Origin: an uncultured Collinsella sp.
GTDB taxonomy: Bacteria > Actinomycetota > Coriobacteriia > Coriobacteriales > Coriobacteriaceae
Length of the DNA stretch: 8,099 nucleotides
Direction of reading: 5' to 3'
Assembly (NCBI GenBank): GCA_900551635.1
Contig: URWQ01000051.1
Location: 1-8,099, forward strand
Shown: one piece after another, positions 1-5,250 of the stretch
Position numbering within the stretch: the stretch's first letter is position 1
Layout: each line of letters starts with the position of its first letter
Translations under genes and position numbers: made by a program
The notes under the pieces: generated by a model
What the model was told of the DNA's origin: nothing
Database searches by the model: none
Seen by the model: only the letters and a program-made list of their open reading frames with translations

Positions 1-405
1 CGCCGACGGCATGCAGGCGACGCCGACGATGAGGGTTGCCGCCTCGTGGGCCGCGTAGTAGGGATCCGGATAGCGCGGGTCGTTGAAGACGCTGCTCAAG
101 TTCGCGAGGCCGTTGATGTCGCAGGCGTGCACGCCGAAGAGCACCCGGGGGCGCACCTCATCGGCGTAGTCGGTCACCTCGTTTCGCTCGGCATCGAACT
201 CGAAGAGGGTCTCTTTGGCCGGCAGGAGGTACTTCTTGGGAGAGGCGATGGTCGTGGGATAGTCCAGCGCGATGTCGTCGAAGGAATCAACGGCCGAGAA
301 CACGTACTTGTTCCCCCGCTTGACCGGCGCCACCACCTCGTAGCGCTCCATGAAGGCGGCGACGAGCGCCGGCATCTCCGTCTCGTCAATGACGCGATAC
401 AGCAT
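1..405 (-). CDS. 4Fe-4S hydrogenase/sulfite reductase beta-type subunit (5' part)
   Basis: Partial gene: 135 N-terminal codons are present and the rest lies beyond the left edge. The protein resembles the beta subunit of cytoplasmic sulfhydrogenases (HydB/ShyB type) and AsrA of anaerobic sulfite reductase, iron-sulfur proteins that pass electrons between an FAD/NAD(P)H-binding subunit and the catalytic subunit. Seen: a KKYLLPAKETLFEF stretch (residues 58-71), the family-like core RVLFGVHACDINGL (87-100, Cys95) and YPDPYYAA followed by TLIVGVAC (112-131, Cys131). The C-terminal ferredoxin-type cysteine clusters expected of the family would lie outside the window. The ATG at 403-405 is preceded by AAGGA about 12 nt upstream, slightly far. 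A terminator for the upstream transcription unit (541-560) implies its own promoter. Hydrogenase and sulfite-reductase versions cannot be told apart without the downstream genes. Confidence 0.8.
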   Translation of the reverse strand, partial: MLYRVIDETEMPALVAAFMERYEVVAPVKRGNKYVFSAVDSFDDIALDYPTTIASPKKYLLPAKETLFEFDAERNEVTDYADEVRPRVLFGVHACDINGLANLSSVFNDPRYPDPYYAAHEAATLIVGVACMPSA

Positions 406-430
406 AGGCGATTTTGTTCCTTACGTCCTG

Positions 431-454
431 CGCGCAACGGTTCGCGCAACGGTT
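431..454. repeat. Perfect tandem 12-bp repeat (CGCGCAACGGTT x2)
   Basis: CGCGCAACGGTT occurs at 431-442 and again at 443-454 without a mismatch. A third related GCCGTTAC lies just beyond on the minus strand (about 472-479). The repeat is 26 bp upstream of the hydrogenase-like start codon and so falls in its promoter or 5' leader. Two sites spaced one helical turn (about 12 bp) apart could bind a dimeric regulator side by side; this is inference. Confidence 0.75.
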
Positions 455-540
455 CCGTCTCCCCTCCATAGTAACGGCTCTTCCGCCGCCCCGCTCCCTC
501 GCTCAGGCCGATGGCCCAGAAAAACCAGACGGAAACGCAA

Positions 541-560
541 AAAGCCCCTCTCAGGGCTTT
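541..560 (-). terminator. Intrinsic terminator, probably for ndk
   Basis: Perfect 7-bp stem AAAGCCC (541-547) / GGGCTTT (554-560) with a 6-nt loop. Read on the minus strand the stem ends in TTTTTGCG, a short U tract. It lies about 165 nt past the ndk stop and before the hydrogenase-like gene, so it would separate these two units. Read on the plus strand the U tract is only the three Ts of the stem. Confidence 0.65.
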
Positions 561-572
561 CCGATAGAGCCA

Positions 573-595
573 TTGCCAACTCACATTGTTGGCAA
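573..595. other. 8-bp stem-loop
   Basis: TTGCCAAC (573-580) pairs perfectly with GTTGGCAA (588-595) around a 7-nt loop. It sits directly between the terminator at 541-560 and the large hairpin at 601-707. No U tract follows on either strand, so it is not a terminator by itself. It may be part of the same folded transcript as its neighbours. Confidence 0.6.
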
Positions 596-600
596 GGTCA

Positions 601-707
601 GCGAGAAGCCCCAAGGTGCCGATAGTTGGCGCGTCTCACGGCCGAGCGTACTAAGGTACGTGAGGGCAAGCGAGAAAGCGCCAAATATCGGTGCATTGGG
701 GCTTCGC
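601..707 (+). ncRNA. Candidate structured RNA or hairpin repeat (107 nt)
   Basis: Left arm 601-632 and right arm 678-707 form a long imperfect stem: GCGA, AGCCCC, CCGATA and TTGGCGC blocks all find their complements. The stem continues inward with TCTC (634-637)/GAGA (672-675), GCC (641-643)/GGC (665-667) and CGTAC (647-651)/GTACG (656-660) around a TAAG loop. Positions 617-693 and 618-692 are U-G and G-U wobbles if the plus strand is transcribed, but A-C mismatches on the minus strand, which favours a plus-strand RNA. A T6 tract follows at 723-728, about 15 nt after the stem, too far for a textbook terminator. I do not recognise the family. Alternatives are the ndk 3' UTR fold or a palindromic repeat element. 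Confidence 0.4.
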
Positions 708-718
708 AGTGTCGGCTT

Positions 719-742
719 AATCTTTTTTAATTAAAAAAGATT
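719..742. repeat. 24-bp perfect AT-rich palindrome over the ndk stop
   Basis: The two 12-bp halves (719-730 and 731-742) are exact reverse complements, built around T6 and A6 runs. The palindrome contains the ndk stop codon and the last codons (K-I-F-F-N). It offers U tracts for transcripts arriving from either side and could take part in termination. Confidence 0.7.
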
Positions 743-1131
743 TTGATCTCGCGCTCGGCGGACTCAGGGCTGTCGGAGCCGTGGATCACGTTGGCGTTGA
801 CATCGACGGCAAAGTCGCCGCGGATGGTACCAGGAGCAGCCTCAAGCGGGTTGGTAGCGCCCATGAGGGTGCGCATCTTAGCAACAGCGGAGAGACCGGA
901 AACGACCATCTTGACGACCGGACCGCTCGTCATAAAGTCGCAGAGACCGCCAAAGAAGGGCTTGTCGGCCAGATGGGCGTAGTGCTCCTCGACGGTAGCG
1001 CGCTCGAGCGTGGTCATCTCCATGCGCTCGATAACAAGACCGCTGCGCTCAATGCGAGCAACAATCTCGCCGATTTTGTGATCGCGCACGGCGTCGGGCT
1101 TAATCATGATGAAGGTCTTCTCGATAGCCAT
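727..1131 (-). CDS. ndk: Nucleoside diphosphate kinase
   Basis: Transfers the gamma-phosphate of ATP to NDPs and dNDPs through a phosphohistidine, keeping NTP and dNTP pools balanced; cytosolic. The 134-residue protein is the usual bacterial length and complete. Visible family residues: Lys11 in [10 protein letters not shown], Tyr51, Arg87, Thr93 in GATNP, Arg104 in PGTIRGD, Asn114, and the catalytic His117 in NVIHGSDS. The ATG at 1129-1131 has GAAAGG 8 nt upstream (1140-1145). The gene is apparently monocistronic: the argH terminator (1436-1465) lies before it and a terminator at 541-560 after it. An 18-bp direct repeat sits about 100 bp upstream. Nothing is missing or unusual in the protein itself. 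Confidence 0.97.
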   Translation of the reverse strand: MAIEKTFIMIKPDAVRDHKIGEIVARIERSGLVIERMEMTTLERATVEEHYAHLADKPFFGGLCDFMTSGPVVKMVVSGLSAVAKMRTLMGATNPLEAAPGTIRGDFAVDVNANVIHGSDSPESAEREIKIFFN

Positions 1132-1233
1132 AAAAGTAGCCTTTCAAGTAGGTTCGCGCGTGCCCAAGTCCCATTCCGGCACCCGCCTGGACTGCATCGT
1201 AACAGAGTTTTAGCGCAGTTAAACAAAAAGCTG

Positions 1234-1269
1234 TTTATTGAAACGTTGCAATTTATTGAAGCGTTCCAT
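1234..1269. repeat. Imperfect 18-bp tandem direct repeat upstream of ndk
   Basis: TTTATTGAAACGTTGCAA (1234-1251) is followed immediately by TTTATTGAAGCGTTCCAT (1252-1269); 15 of 18 positions agree, with the first nine identical. It lies 103-138 bp upstream of the ndk start. Spacing of nearly two helical turns suits paired binding of a regulator, but no known operator is recognised. Confidence 0.6.
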
Positions 1270-1431
1270 ATGTGTCACTTCTGTTTCGAAGCCCGATTAG
1301 AGTACCATCCGACTGCCCATCAACCGCATCGAGCAGAGCAGACGGTCGGTTGCCGCCCGCGAACGTACCCCCTTCACAACCTGCCCAAAGGTCCTACAGA
1401 ACTTCTCGACAAGCCCCTCCCCCATAGCAAC

Positions 1432-1465
1432 AAAATACGGGCGCCCACATCAGCAGACGCCCGTA
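1432..1465 (-). terminator. Intrinsic terminator of argH
   Basis: TACGGGCG (1436-1443) pairs with CGCCCGTA (1458-1465), a perfect 8-bp stem with a 14-nt loop. Read on the minus strand it ends in TTTT (1435-1432) then GTTG. It lies about 50 nt past the argH stop codon, the usual place for a terminator. Confidence 0.75.
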
Positions 1466-1516
1466 AAGCAAAAAACGATTCCTCAATAAATGGACAATAC
1501 GGCTTCAGCCAAACCT

Positions 1517-2947
1517 CTACTTTGCCCCGTGGCCCATCTCGACGACCTTAGTCAGCGATCCAAACACGCCCTCGTCGGCCACGAGCTGCGCCTTGGCACG
1601 CTGCAGCTGCACGGCAACGGCGGCAGGGGCGGTGCCGCCCTCGGTCGTGCGCGCGGCGACAATCGACGGGATGTCGAGCGCCTCGGTAATGTCGCGCTCA
1701 AAGAGCGGGCTTGCCTCCTGGAACACCTCAAACGGCAGGTCCTCAAGATTGCAGCCACGCTTCTCACACATCAGGACCAGATGGCCCACCACGGCATGTG
1801 CCTCGCGGAACGGCAGACCACGCTTAGCCAGGTAATCGGCAACATCGGTGGCGGCAAGGTGCCCCACGCCGCACTCGCGCGCCATGGCATCCTCGTTGAC
1901 GGTCCAAGTCGAAATCATACCGGCCATAACCGACAGGCACTGCATGAGCGTATGGGCGGTATCGAGCGCGCCCTCCTTGTCCTCCTGCAAGTCCTTGTTA
2001 TAAGCAAGCGGCAGGCCCTTCATGGTCACGAGCAGCTGCACCAGGTTGCCATACACACGGCCGCTCTTGCCGCGGATAAGCTCGGCAAAGTCGGGATTCT
2101 TCTTCTGCGGCATGATGGACGAGCCGGTGGAGTACGAGTCGGAAAGCGTGATAAAGCCAAATTCGGAGCTCGACCACAGCACGATCTCCTCGGAAAGACG
2201 CGACAGGTGCATGGCCATGACGGAGCCGGCGTAATGCAGATCGAGCAGGAAATCACGGTCGGAAACAGCATCGAGTGAGTTAGGAATCACGCCCGCAAAG
2301 CCAAGTTCGGCAGCCGTCATCTGGCGATCGAGCGGATAGCTCGTACCGGCAAGCGCGGCAGCACCCAGCGGGCAGTTGTCGGCGGCATCAAAGGCGGCCT
2401 TCAAGCGTGTAAAGTCGCGCGCGAACATCCAGGAATACGCCAGCAGATGATGCGAGAGCAGCACGGGCTGAGCGTGCTGCATATGCGTGTAACCCGGCAG
2501 AATCACCTTGTCGTACTTCTTGGCCGCATCCACCAGCACATGGCGCAGCTCAAGATTGGCCTCCATAAGCTCCTTGGCCAGCGCCTTGACGCCCAGGCGT
2601 GTGTCGGTCGCCACCTGGTCGTTGCGCGAACGTCCGGTATGCAAGCGCTTACCGGCCTCGCCGATGCGACACGTCAGCTCGCTCTCGATGGACATATGAA
2701 TGTCTTCGTCGTTGATGTCGAAGGTGAAGTTGCCGGCATCGATATCCTGTTCGATTCCGGTCAGGCCCTTGGCAATCGCCTGCTCGTCCTCGGCACTGAT
2801 GATGCCCTGGGCCACCAGCATTTTGGCATGCGCCTTAGAGCCGGCGATATCCTGCTTATAGAGATGTTTGTCGACCGGCAGCGACGCGCCAAACTCCTGC
2901 GTGACCTCGGCCACGCCTGCCTCAAAACGACCGCCCCAAAGAGCCAT
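1517..2947 (-). CDS. argH: Argininosuccinate lyase
   Basis: Splits argininosuccinate into arginine and fumarate, the last step of arginine synthesis; a cytosolic homotetramer of the fumarase/aspartase superfamily. The protein has 476 residues, normal for the family, and starts MALWGGRF as most ArgH do. Motifs: EDIH (81-84), SRNDQVATD (107-115), THMQHAQP (154-161) with the catalytic His158, and the superfamily signature GSSIMPQKKNP (275-285) carrying the catalytic serine. An in-frame ATG at 3020-3022 would add 25 residues (MKNRFSDMAHC...) not seen in the family; the ATG at 2945-2947 is preferred because GGAGAAAGGGG lies 8 nt upstream. argG lies upstream on the same strand, but a terminator and a small ORF intervene. 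A 14-bp palindrome at 3002-3015 may be an operator. Confidence 0.97.
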   Translation of the reverse strand: MALWGGRFEAGVAEVTQEFGASLPVDKHLYKQDIAGSKAHAKMLVAQGIISAEDEQAIAKGLTGIEQDIDAGNFTFDINDEDIHMSIESELTCRIGEAGKRLHTGRSRNDQVATDTRLGVKALAKELMEANLELRHVLVDAAKKYDKVILPGYTHMQHAQPVLLSHHLLAYSWMFARDFTRLKAAFDAADNCPLGAAALAGTSYPLDRQMTAAELGFAGVIPNSLDAVSDRDFLLDLHYAGSVMAMHLSRLSEEIVLWSSSEFGFITLSDSYSTGSSIMPQKKNPDFAELIRGKSGRVYGNLVQLLVTMKGLPLAYNKDLQEDKEGALDTAHTLMQCLSVMAGMISTWTVNEDAMARECGVGHLAATDVADYLAKRGLPFREAHAVVGHLVLMCEKRGCNLEDLPFEVFQEASPLFERDITEALDIPSIVAARTTEGGTAPAAVAVQLQRAKAQLVADEGVFGSLTKVVEMGHGAK

Positions 2948-2955
2948 GGAACCGT

Positions 2956-2966
2956 CCCCTTTCTCC
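2956..2966 (-). promoter_or_regulatory. Ribosome binding site that fixes the argH start
   Basis: On the minus strand GGAGAAAGGGG ends 8 nt before the ATG at 2947. The longer in-frame start at 3022 has no such element, so the shorter protein is chosen. Confidence 0.75.
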
Positions 2967-3001
2967 AAATACCAAAACAAGCGCCCAAAGCAATGCGCCA
3001 T

Positions 3002-3015
3002 ATCGCTAAAGCGAT
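3002..3015. repeat. 14-bp palindrome upstream of argH
   Basis: ATCGCT (3002-3007) and AGCGAT (3010-3015) are exact inverted repeats separated by AA. It lies 55-68 bp upstream of the argH start, where an operator could act. On the plus strand it is followed by TTTT, but no plus-strand gene ends here, so a terminator role is unlikely. It does not resemble a classic ArgR box. Confidence 0.45.
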
Positions 3016-3065
3016 TTTTCAACCGCTAGTTTTACACATTCCCCACCGTGTGCGGAGCCATGTAG

Positions 3066-3236
3066 CTAATTTGCAAAGAAGTGACGCGCCATGCACTTGG
3101 CGCCCAACGTCTCCCTCCGGATGTTGCCCTGCGAACCATCGATCCAGGCCTTCAGGCTCATAGGGACGTCCTCGACCCTTGCAGCATCGAACTCGGGCGC
3201 GAGGGCAAGTAAAGCATGCGCGATAGCATTGAACAT
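3066..3236 (-). CDS. Small hypothetical protein (56 aa) between argG and argH
   Basis: Not recognised. The frame MFNAIAHALLALAPEFDA... to ...MARHFFAN has 56 codons and ends at TAG (3066-3068). Support for it being real: GAGGAG (3245-3250) lies exactly 8 nt before the ATG, the best Shine-Dalgarno in the window, and the codons favour G or C at the third position as in its neighbours. The protein has no signal peptide or membrane segment; the first 15 residues could form an amphipathic helix, followed by a charged middle with one Trp (residue 31) and a basic end with one Cys (48). It lies between the hairpin at 3287-3316 and argH (118 bp gap), with TATATATA (3252-3259) just upstream as a possible -10. 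Function unknown; an arginine-related role would be guesswork. Confidence 0.55.
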   Translation of the reverse strand: MFNAIAHALLALAPEFDAARVEDVPMSLKAWIDGSQGNIRRETLGAKCMARHFFAN

Positions 3237-3244
3237 AATGGACA

Positions 3245-3250
3245 CTCCTC
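3245..3250 (-). promoter_or_regulatory. Strong ribosome binding site of the small ORF
   Basis: GAGGAG on the minus strand, 8 nt before the ATG at 3236. A run TATATATA directly upstream (3252-3259) could be a -10 element, but then the 5' leader would be very short, and the matching -35 (TATCAA, about 3277-3282) is poor. Confidence 0.6.
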
Positions 3251-3286
3251 ATATATATAGGCGCAGAGCCGCCAAATTGATAGAAG

Positions 3287-3316
3287 GAGCCCCGCCGGAC
3301 AACCCCGGCGGGGCTC
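3287..3316 (-). terminator. GC-rich terminator hairpin downstream of argG
   Basis: GAGCCCCGCCGG (3287-3298) and its exact complement (3305-3316) form a 12-bp stem with a 6-nt loop. On the minus strand the tail CTTCTATC is only moderately U-rich; on the plus strand it is GGACTC, so the minus direction is more likely. It lies about 150 nt past the argG stop and 50 nt before the small ORF, so it either ends the argG transcript or attenuates read-through into the small ORF and argH. Confidence 0.65.
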
Positions 3317-3469
3317 GGACTCAGCCACAGTTGCGGCATCATATATGCGGGCGGAACGTAGGGGCCACCGATGTTAAGAAGTGTCAGCAAGCATAACGAA
3401 AGGTAGGGACCCCGTGCGCCCGTTATGTATCACGCGGATGGGCCGCGCGGATACCAAGGGAAGGAGGCG
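3317..3469. other. argG 3' region with weak hairpins
   Basis: 153 bp without a supported gene. CATAACG (3392-3398) and CGTTATG (3421-3427) are exact inverted repeats with a 22-nt loop, and CGCGG/CCGCG (3433-3437/3443-3447) with flanking TATC/GATA (3428-3431/3450-3453) forms a second imperfect hairpin. Neither is followed by a U tract. I looked for a T-box or other leader and see none of the conserved motifs. Confidence 0.4.
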
Positions 3470-4696
3470 CTAGGCCTGGGCGGCAGCAGAGCTGGGGCCC
3501 TGGACCTTTGCCCACGTCTTGAGCGACAGCGTATCGATCTCGATAAAGCCGGCGCTGGCCTTCTCGTCAAACGTGGTGTCGCGGTCGTAGGTAGCCAGGC
3601 CGTAGTCGTAGAGGCTGAAGGGACTCTTGCGGCCGACGACATGGCAGTTGCCCTTAAAGAACTTCAGACGGACAGTGCCGGTCACGAACTTCTGGGTATC
3701 GGCCATAAAGGCGTCGAGCGCGTTCTTGAGCGGGCTGTACCACTGGCCGTTGTACACGGCGGTGGCCCAATCCTGCTCGAGCTTGATCTTGGTCTTGAGC
3801 AGGTCTCCCTCGACGCAGATGTCCTCGAGCGCCTTGTGGGCGGTGATGAGCGTCAGGGCACCGGGAACCTCATAGCACTCGCGGCTCTTGAGGCCCACCA
3901 GACGATCCTCGACCAGGTCAAGACGGCCAAAGCCGTTGTCGCCCGAAATCTTGTTGAGGGCGATGACGATCTCGGAGAGCTTCATCTTCTTGCCGTCGAC
4001 GGCGACAGGCTTGCCGGCCTCAAACTCGATCTCGGTATAGGTCGGGGCGTCAGGCGTGTCCTCGGGGTTCTTGGTCATAACCCAAGCGTCATCGAGCGGC
4101 TCATTCCAAGGGTCCTCCAGGTGACCGCACTCGATGGCGCGACCCCACAGGTTGTCGTCGATGGAGTAGGGGTTATCGTTGGCACCCTCGGGAACCGGCA
4201 CGTTGTGGGCGTGGGCATAGGCGACCTCGTCGGGACGGCACTTCAGATCCCACTCGCGCACCGGGGCGATAACCTTGAGCTCAGGGTCGAGGGCCTTGAC
4301 GGCAGCCTCAAAACGAACCTGGTCGTTGCCCTTGCCGGTGCAGCCGTGGGCGACGTAGGTCGCGCCAAACTCGTGGGCGACCTCAACAAGCTTCTTGGCA
4401 AGCAGCGGGCGAGACAGGGCGGAGAGCAGCGGATACTTGTTCTCGTACATGGAGTTTGCTGCGATGGCTTTGGTCAGGAACTCATCGGAGAACTCGTCGC
4501 GCAGGTCGAGCACCTGGCAATCGAGAACGCCCAGGTCGAGCGCCTTCTGCTTCTTGGCATCCAGTCCGGTCTCTTCCTGGCCCACGTTGCCGCAGACGCA
4601 AACGACATCGAGATTCTTCTCGTCCTGGAGCCACTTGACACATACGGATGTATCAAGACCACCGGAATATGCGAGAACGACTTTTTCCTTGCTCAT
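3470..4696 (-). CDS. argG: Argininosuccinate synthase
   Basis: Joins citrulline and aspartate with ATP (citrullyl-AMP intermediate) to give argininosuccinate, the step before ArgH; cytosolic homotetramer. 408 residues, normal for the family. Visible motifs: the N-type ATP pyrophosphatase loop AYSGGLDTS (9-17), YENKYPLLSALSRPL (84-98), and AHGCTGKGNDQVRFE (116-130), which shapes the citrulline/aspartate and ATP sites. An in-frame upstream start at 4747 would add 17 non-conserved residues; the ATG at 4694-4696 is chosen because the protein then begins MSKEKVVLAYSGG, as is typical, and AAGGA sits 7 nt upstream (4704-4708). The promoter must lie in 4711-5000, shared with the divergent HAD gene; I could not identify ArgR boxes there. 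Confidence 0.97.
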   Translation of the reverse strand: MSKEKVVLAYSGGLDTSVCVKWLQDEKNLDVVCVCGNVGQEETGLDAKKQKALDLGVLDCQVLDLRDEFSDEFLTKAIAANSMYENKYPLLSALSRPLLAKKLVEVAHEFGATYVAHGCTGKGNDQVRFEAAVKALDPELKVIAPVREWDLKCRPDEVAYAHAHNVPVPEGANDNPYSIDDNLWGRAIECGHLEDPWNEPLDDAWVMTKNPEDTPDAPTYTEIEFEAGKPVAVDGKKMKLSEIVIALNKISGDNGFGRLDLVEDRLVGLKSRECYEVPGALTLITAHKALEDICVEGDLLKTKIKLEQDWATAVYNGQWYSPLKNALDAFMADTQKFVTGTVRLKFFKGNCHVVGRKSPFSLYDYGLATYDRDTTFDEKASAGFIEIDTLSLKTWAKVQGPSSAAAQA

Positions 4697-4701
4697 GGCT
4701 G

Positions 4702-4710
4702 TTTCCTTTC
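4702..4710 (-). promoter_or_regulatory. Ribosome binding site that fixes the argG start
   Basis: GAAAGGAAA on the minus strand places AAGGA 7 nt before the ATG at 4696. The alternative upstream start at 4747 lacks an equivalent site. Confidence 0.75.
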
Positions 4711-4832
4711 GCCCTTGGTAGCTAGTTAGAACATCGGTCAGTTGCAAGTCATTTCAAGGTCATATACCGTGCAATATCAGGTTAAATAGCAAAAATCAGC
4801 ACATACATGCCCTAGAAACATGCAGCAATGTC

Positions 4833-5201
4833 GTGCTAAAACCCAACGACCTCAAAATGACTCTGTTGAGGCAATTCGCCCCATGCGGACAGAGACGATT
4901 GTTATCGTCGTCGGGAAATTGCGCGCTGGCGTCGGATGGCATTGTCTGCAGTGGTGATGATCTTTACGAACTGCATCTGCCTCTCCTTTCACGTATCGCC
5001 GGGCGCAATTCAAATATCGTAAACGGTACCTTTTACTCGGTAAGCGGTTGTTTTTCCGTCTCCGTTTTCGATGGTCGCTATATTACGCTAAAGTGCCCGC
5101 AGCACAAGCGACAAATTCAAATTTCTGAAAAGTTTTTTCATTACTTTGTGAAGCGTGGTGCAAATACGCACCATTCCTGCGAAAATACGCTCGACTACTA
5201 G
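4833..5201 (+). CDS. Doubtful ORF, possible gene remnant (up to 122 aa)
   Basis: An open plus-strand frame from GTG (4833) or ATG (4857) to TAG (5199-5201). I do not recognise the product. The C-terminal half (GTFYSVSGCF..., then CPQHKRQIQISEKFFHYF) reads more like protein than the first half does, with ordinary amino-acid use and no stop for over 80 codons in AT-richer DNA. Against it: neither start has a Shine-Dalgarno, third positions are much less GC-rich than in the flanking genes, and the frame fills the space where two promoters must lie. It could be a transferred or decaying gene whose N-terminus is lost, or chance. Confidence 0.25.
   Translation: MLKPNDLKMTLLRQFAPCGQRRLLSSSGNCALASDGIVCSGDDLYELHLPLLSRIAGRNSNIVNGTFYSVSGCFSVSVFDGRYITLKCPQHKRQIQISEKFFHYFVKRGANTHHSCENTLDY
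5156..5173. repeat. Inverted repeat upstream of the HAD gene
   Basis: TGGTGC (5156-5161) and GCACCA (5168-5173) are exact inverted repeats around AAATAC. The dyad lies about 80-95 bp upstream of the HAD start, a plausible operator position. It overlaps the end of the doubtful ORF. Confidence 0.4.
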
Positions 5202-5250
5202 TTGATGGTTATAACGTCTGAAACAATCTCGAAACGAAAGGCGCATTTTT

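Larger units (their letters stand above)
406..726. other. Gene-free structured intergenic region, hydrogenase-like gene to ndk
   Basis: No convincing coding frame is visible here. From left to right the stretch holds a perfect tandem 12-bp repeat (431-454), a possible minus-strand -10 element TACTAT (468-473, no good -35), an intrinsic terminator reading on the minus strand (541-560), an 8-bp hairpin (573-595), a 107-nt imperfect hairpin (601-707) and an AT-rich palindrome that begins at 719 and ends inside ndk. The density of inverted repeats is far above that of the other intergenic regions except 6079-6351. It is either an elaborate ndk 3' region, a hairpin-type repeat, or the site of a small RNA. 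Confidence 0.7.
1132..1516. other. Intergenic region between argH and ndk
   Basis: No supported gene. The part next to ndk (1195-1300) is AT-richer and should contain the ndk promoter; TTTAAC ... TACGAT with a 16-nt spacer on the minus strand (about 1195-1222) is a weak candidate. It also holds the 18-bp direct repeat at 1234-1269. The middle (1300-1430) shows only a weak inverted repeat CAACCG/CGGTTG (1321-1326/1347-1352). The part next to argH carries its terminator (1436-1465) and a second minus-strand T run (about 1471-1476). Confidence 0.6.
4697..5250. other. Divergent intergenic region, argG / HAD gene
   Basis: About 550 bp that should hold both promoters. Base composition is clearly richer in A and T than the flanking genes. 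Next to argG there is TTGCAC and TATATG (about 4756-4775) but no -35/-10 pair with normal spacing. CCTCAA/TTGAGG (4849-4854/4867-4872) is a weak inverted repeat. Near the HAD gene, TATAAC (about 5209-5214) is a fair -10 without a good -35, and a hairpin lies at 5156-5173. One open frame of 122 codons fills much of the plus strand and is listed separately with low confidence. Confidence 0.6.

Noticed and set aside
174..614. 146-codon minus-strand frame from the structured region into the hydrogenase-like gene
   Set aside because: It crosses a terminator and the real gene in another frame, and its second half is an Arg/Ser-rich shadow. The first 50 codons read oddly well but are explained by the hairpins.
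1490..3163. Two long plus-strand frames opposite argH (1490-2278 and 2447-3163)
   Set aside because: Both are shadows of argH codon structure; their translations are His/Leu/Arg-rich and carry no recognisable family signature.
3019..3390. 123-codon minus-strand frame overlapping the small ORF
   Set aside because: It starts at a TTG without a Shine-Dalgarno, runs through the GC-rich terminator, and overlaps the better-supported 56-codon ORF in another frame.
3237..3470. T-box, riboswitch or arginine attenuator upstream of the small ORF and argH
   Set aside because: No T-box core motif, no leader peptide with Arg codons and no alternative antiterminator pairing could be seen.
3425..4729. 434-codon open frame on the plus strand opposite argG
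   Set aside because: It lies antisense to a complete, motif-bearing argG. GC-rich genes with codon-position bias often leave such frames open on the other strand. No known motif and no ribosome binding site are seen.
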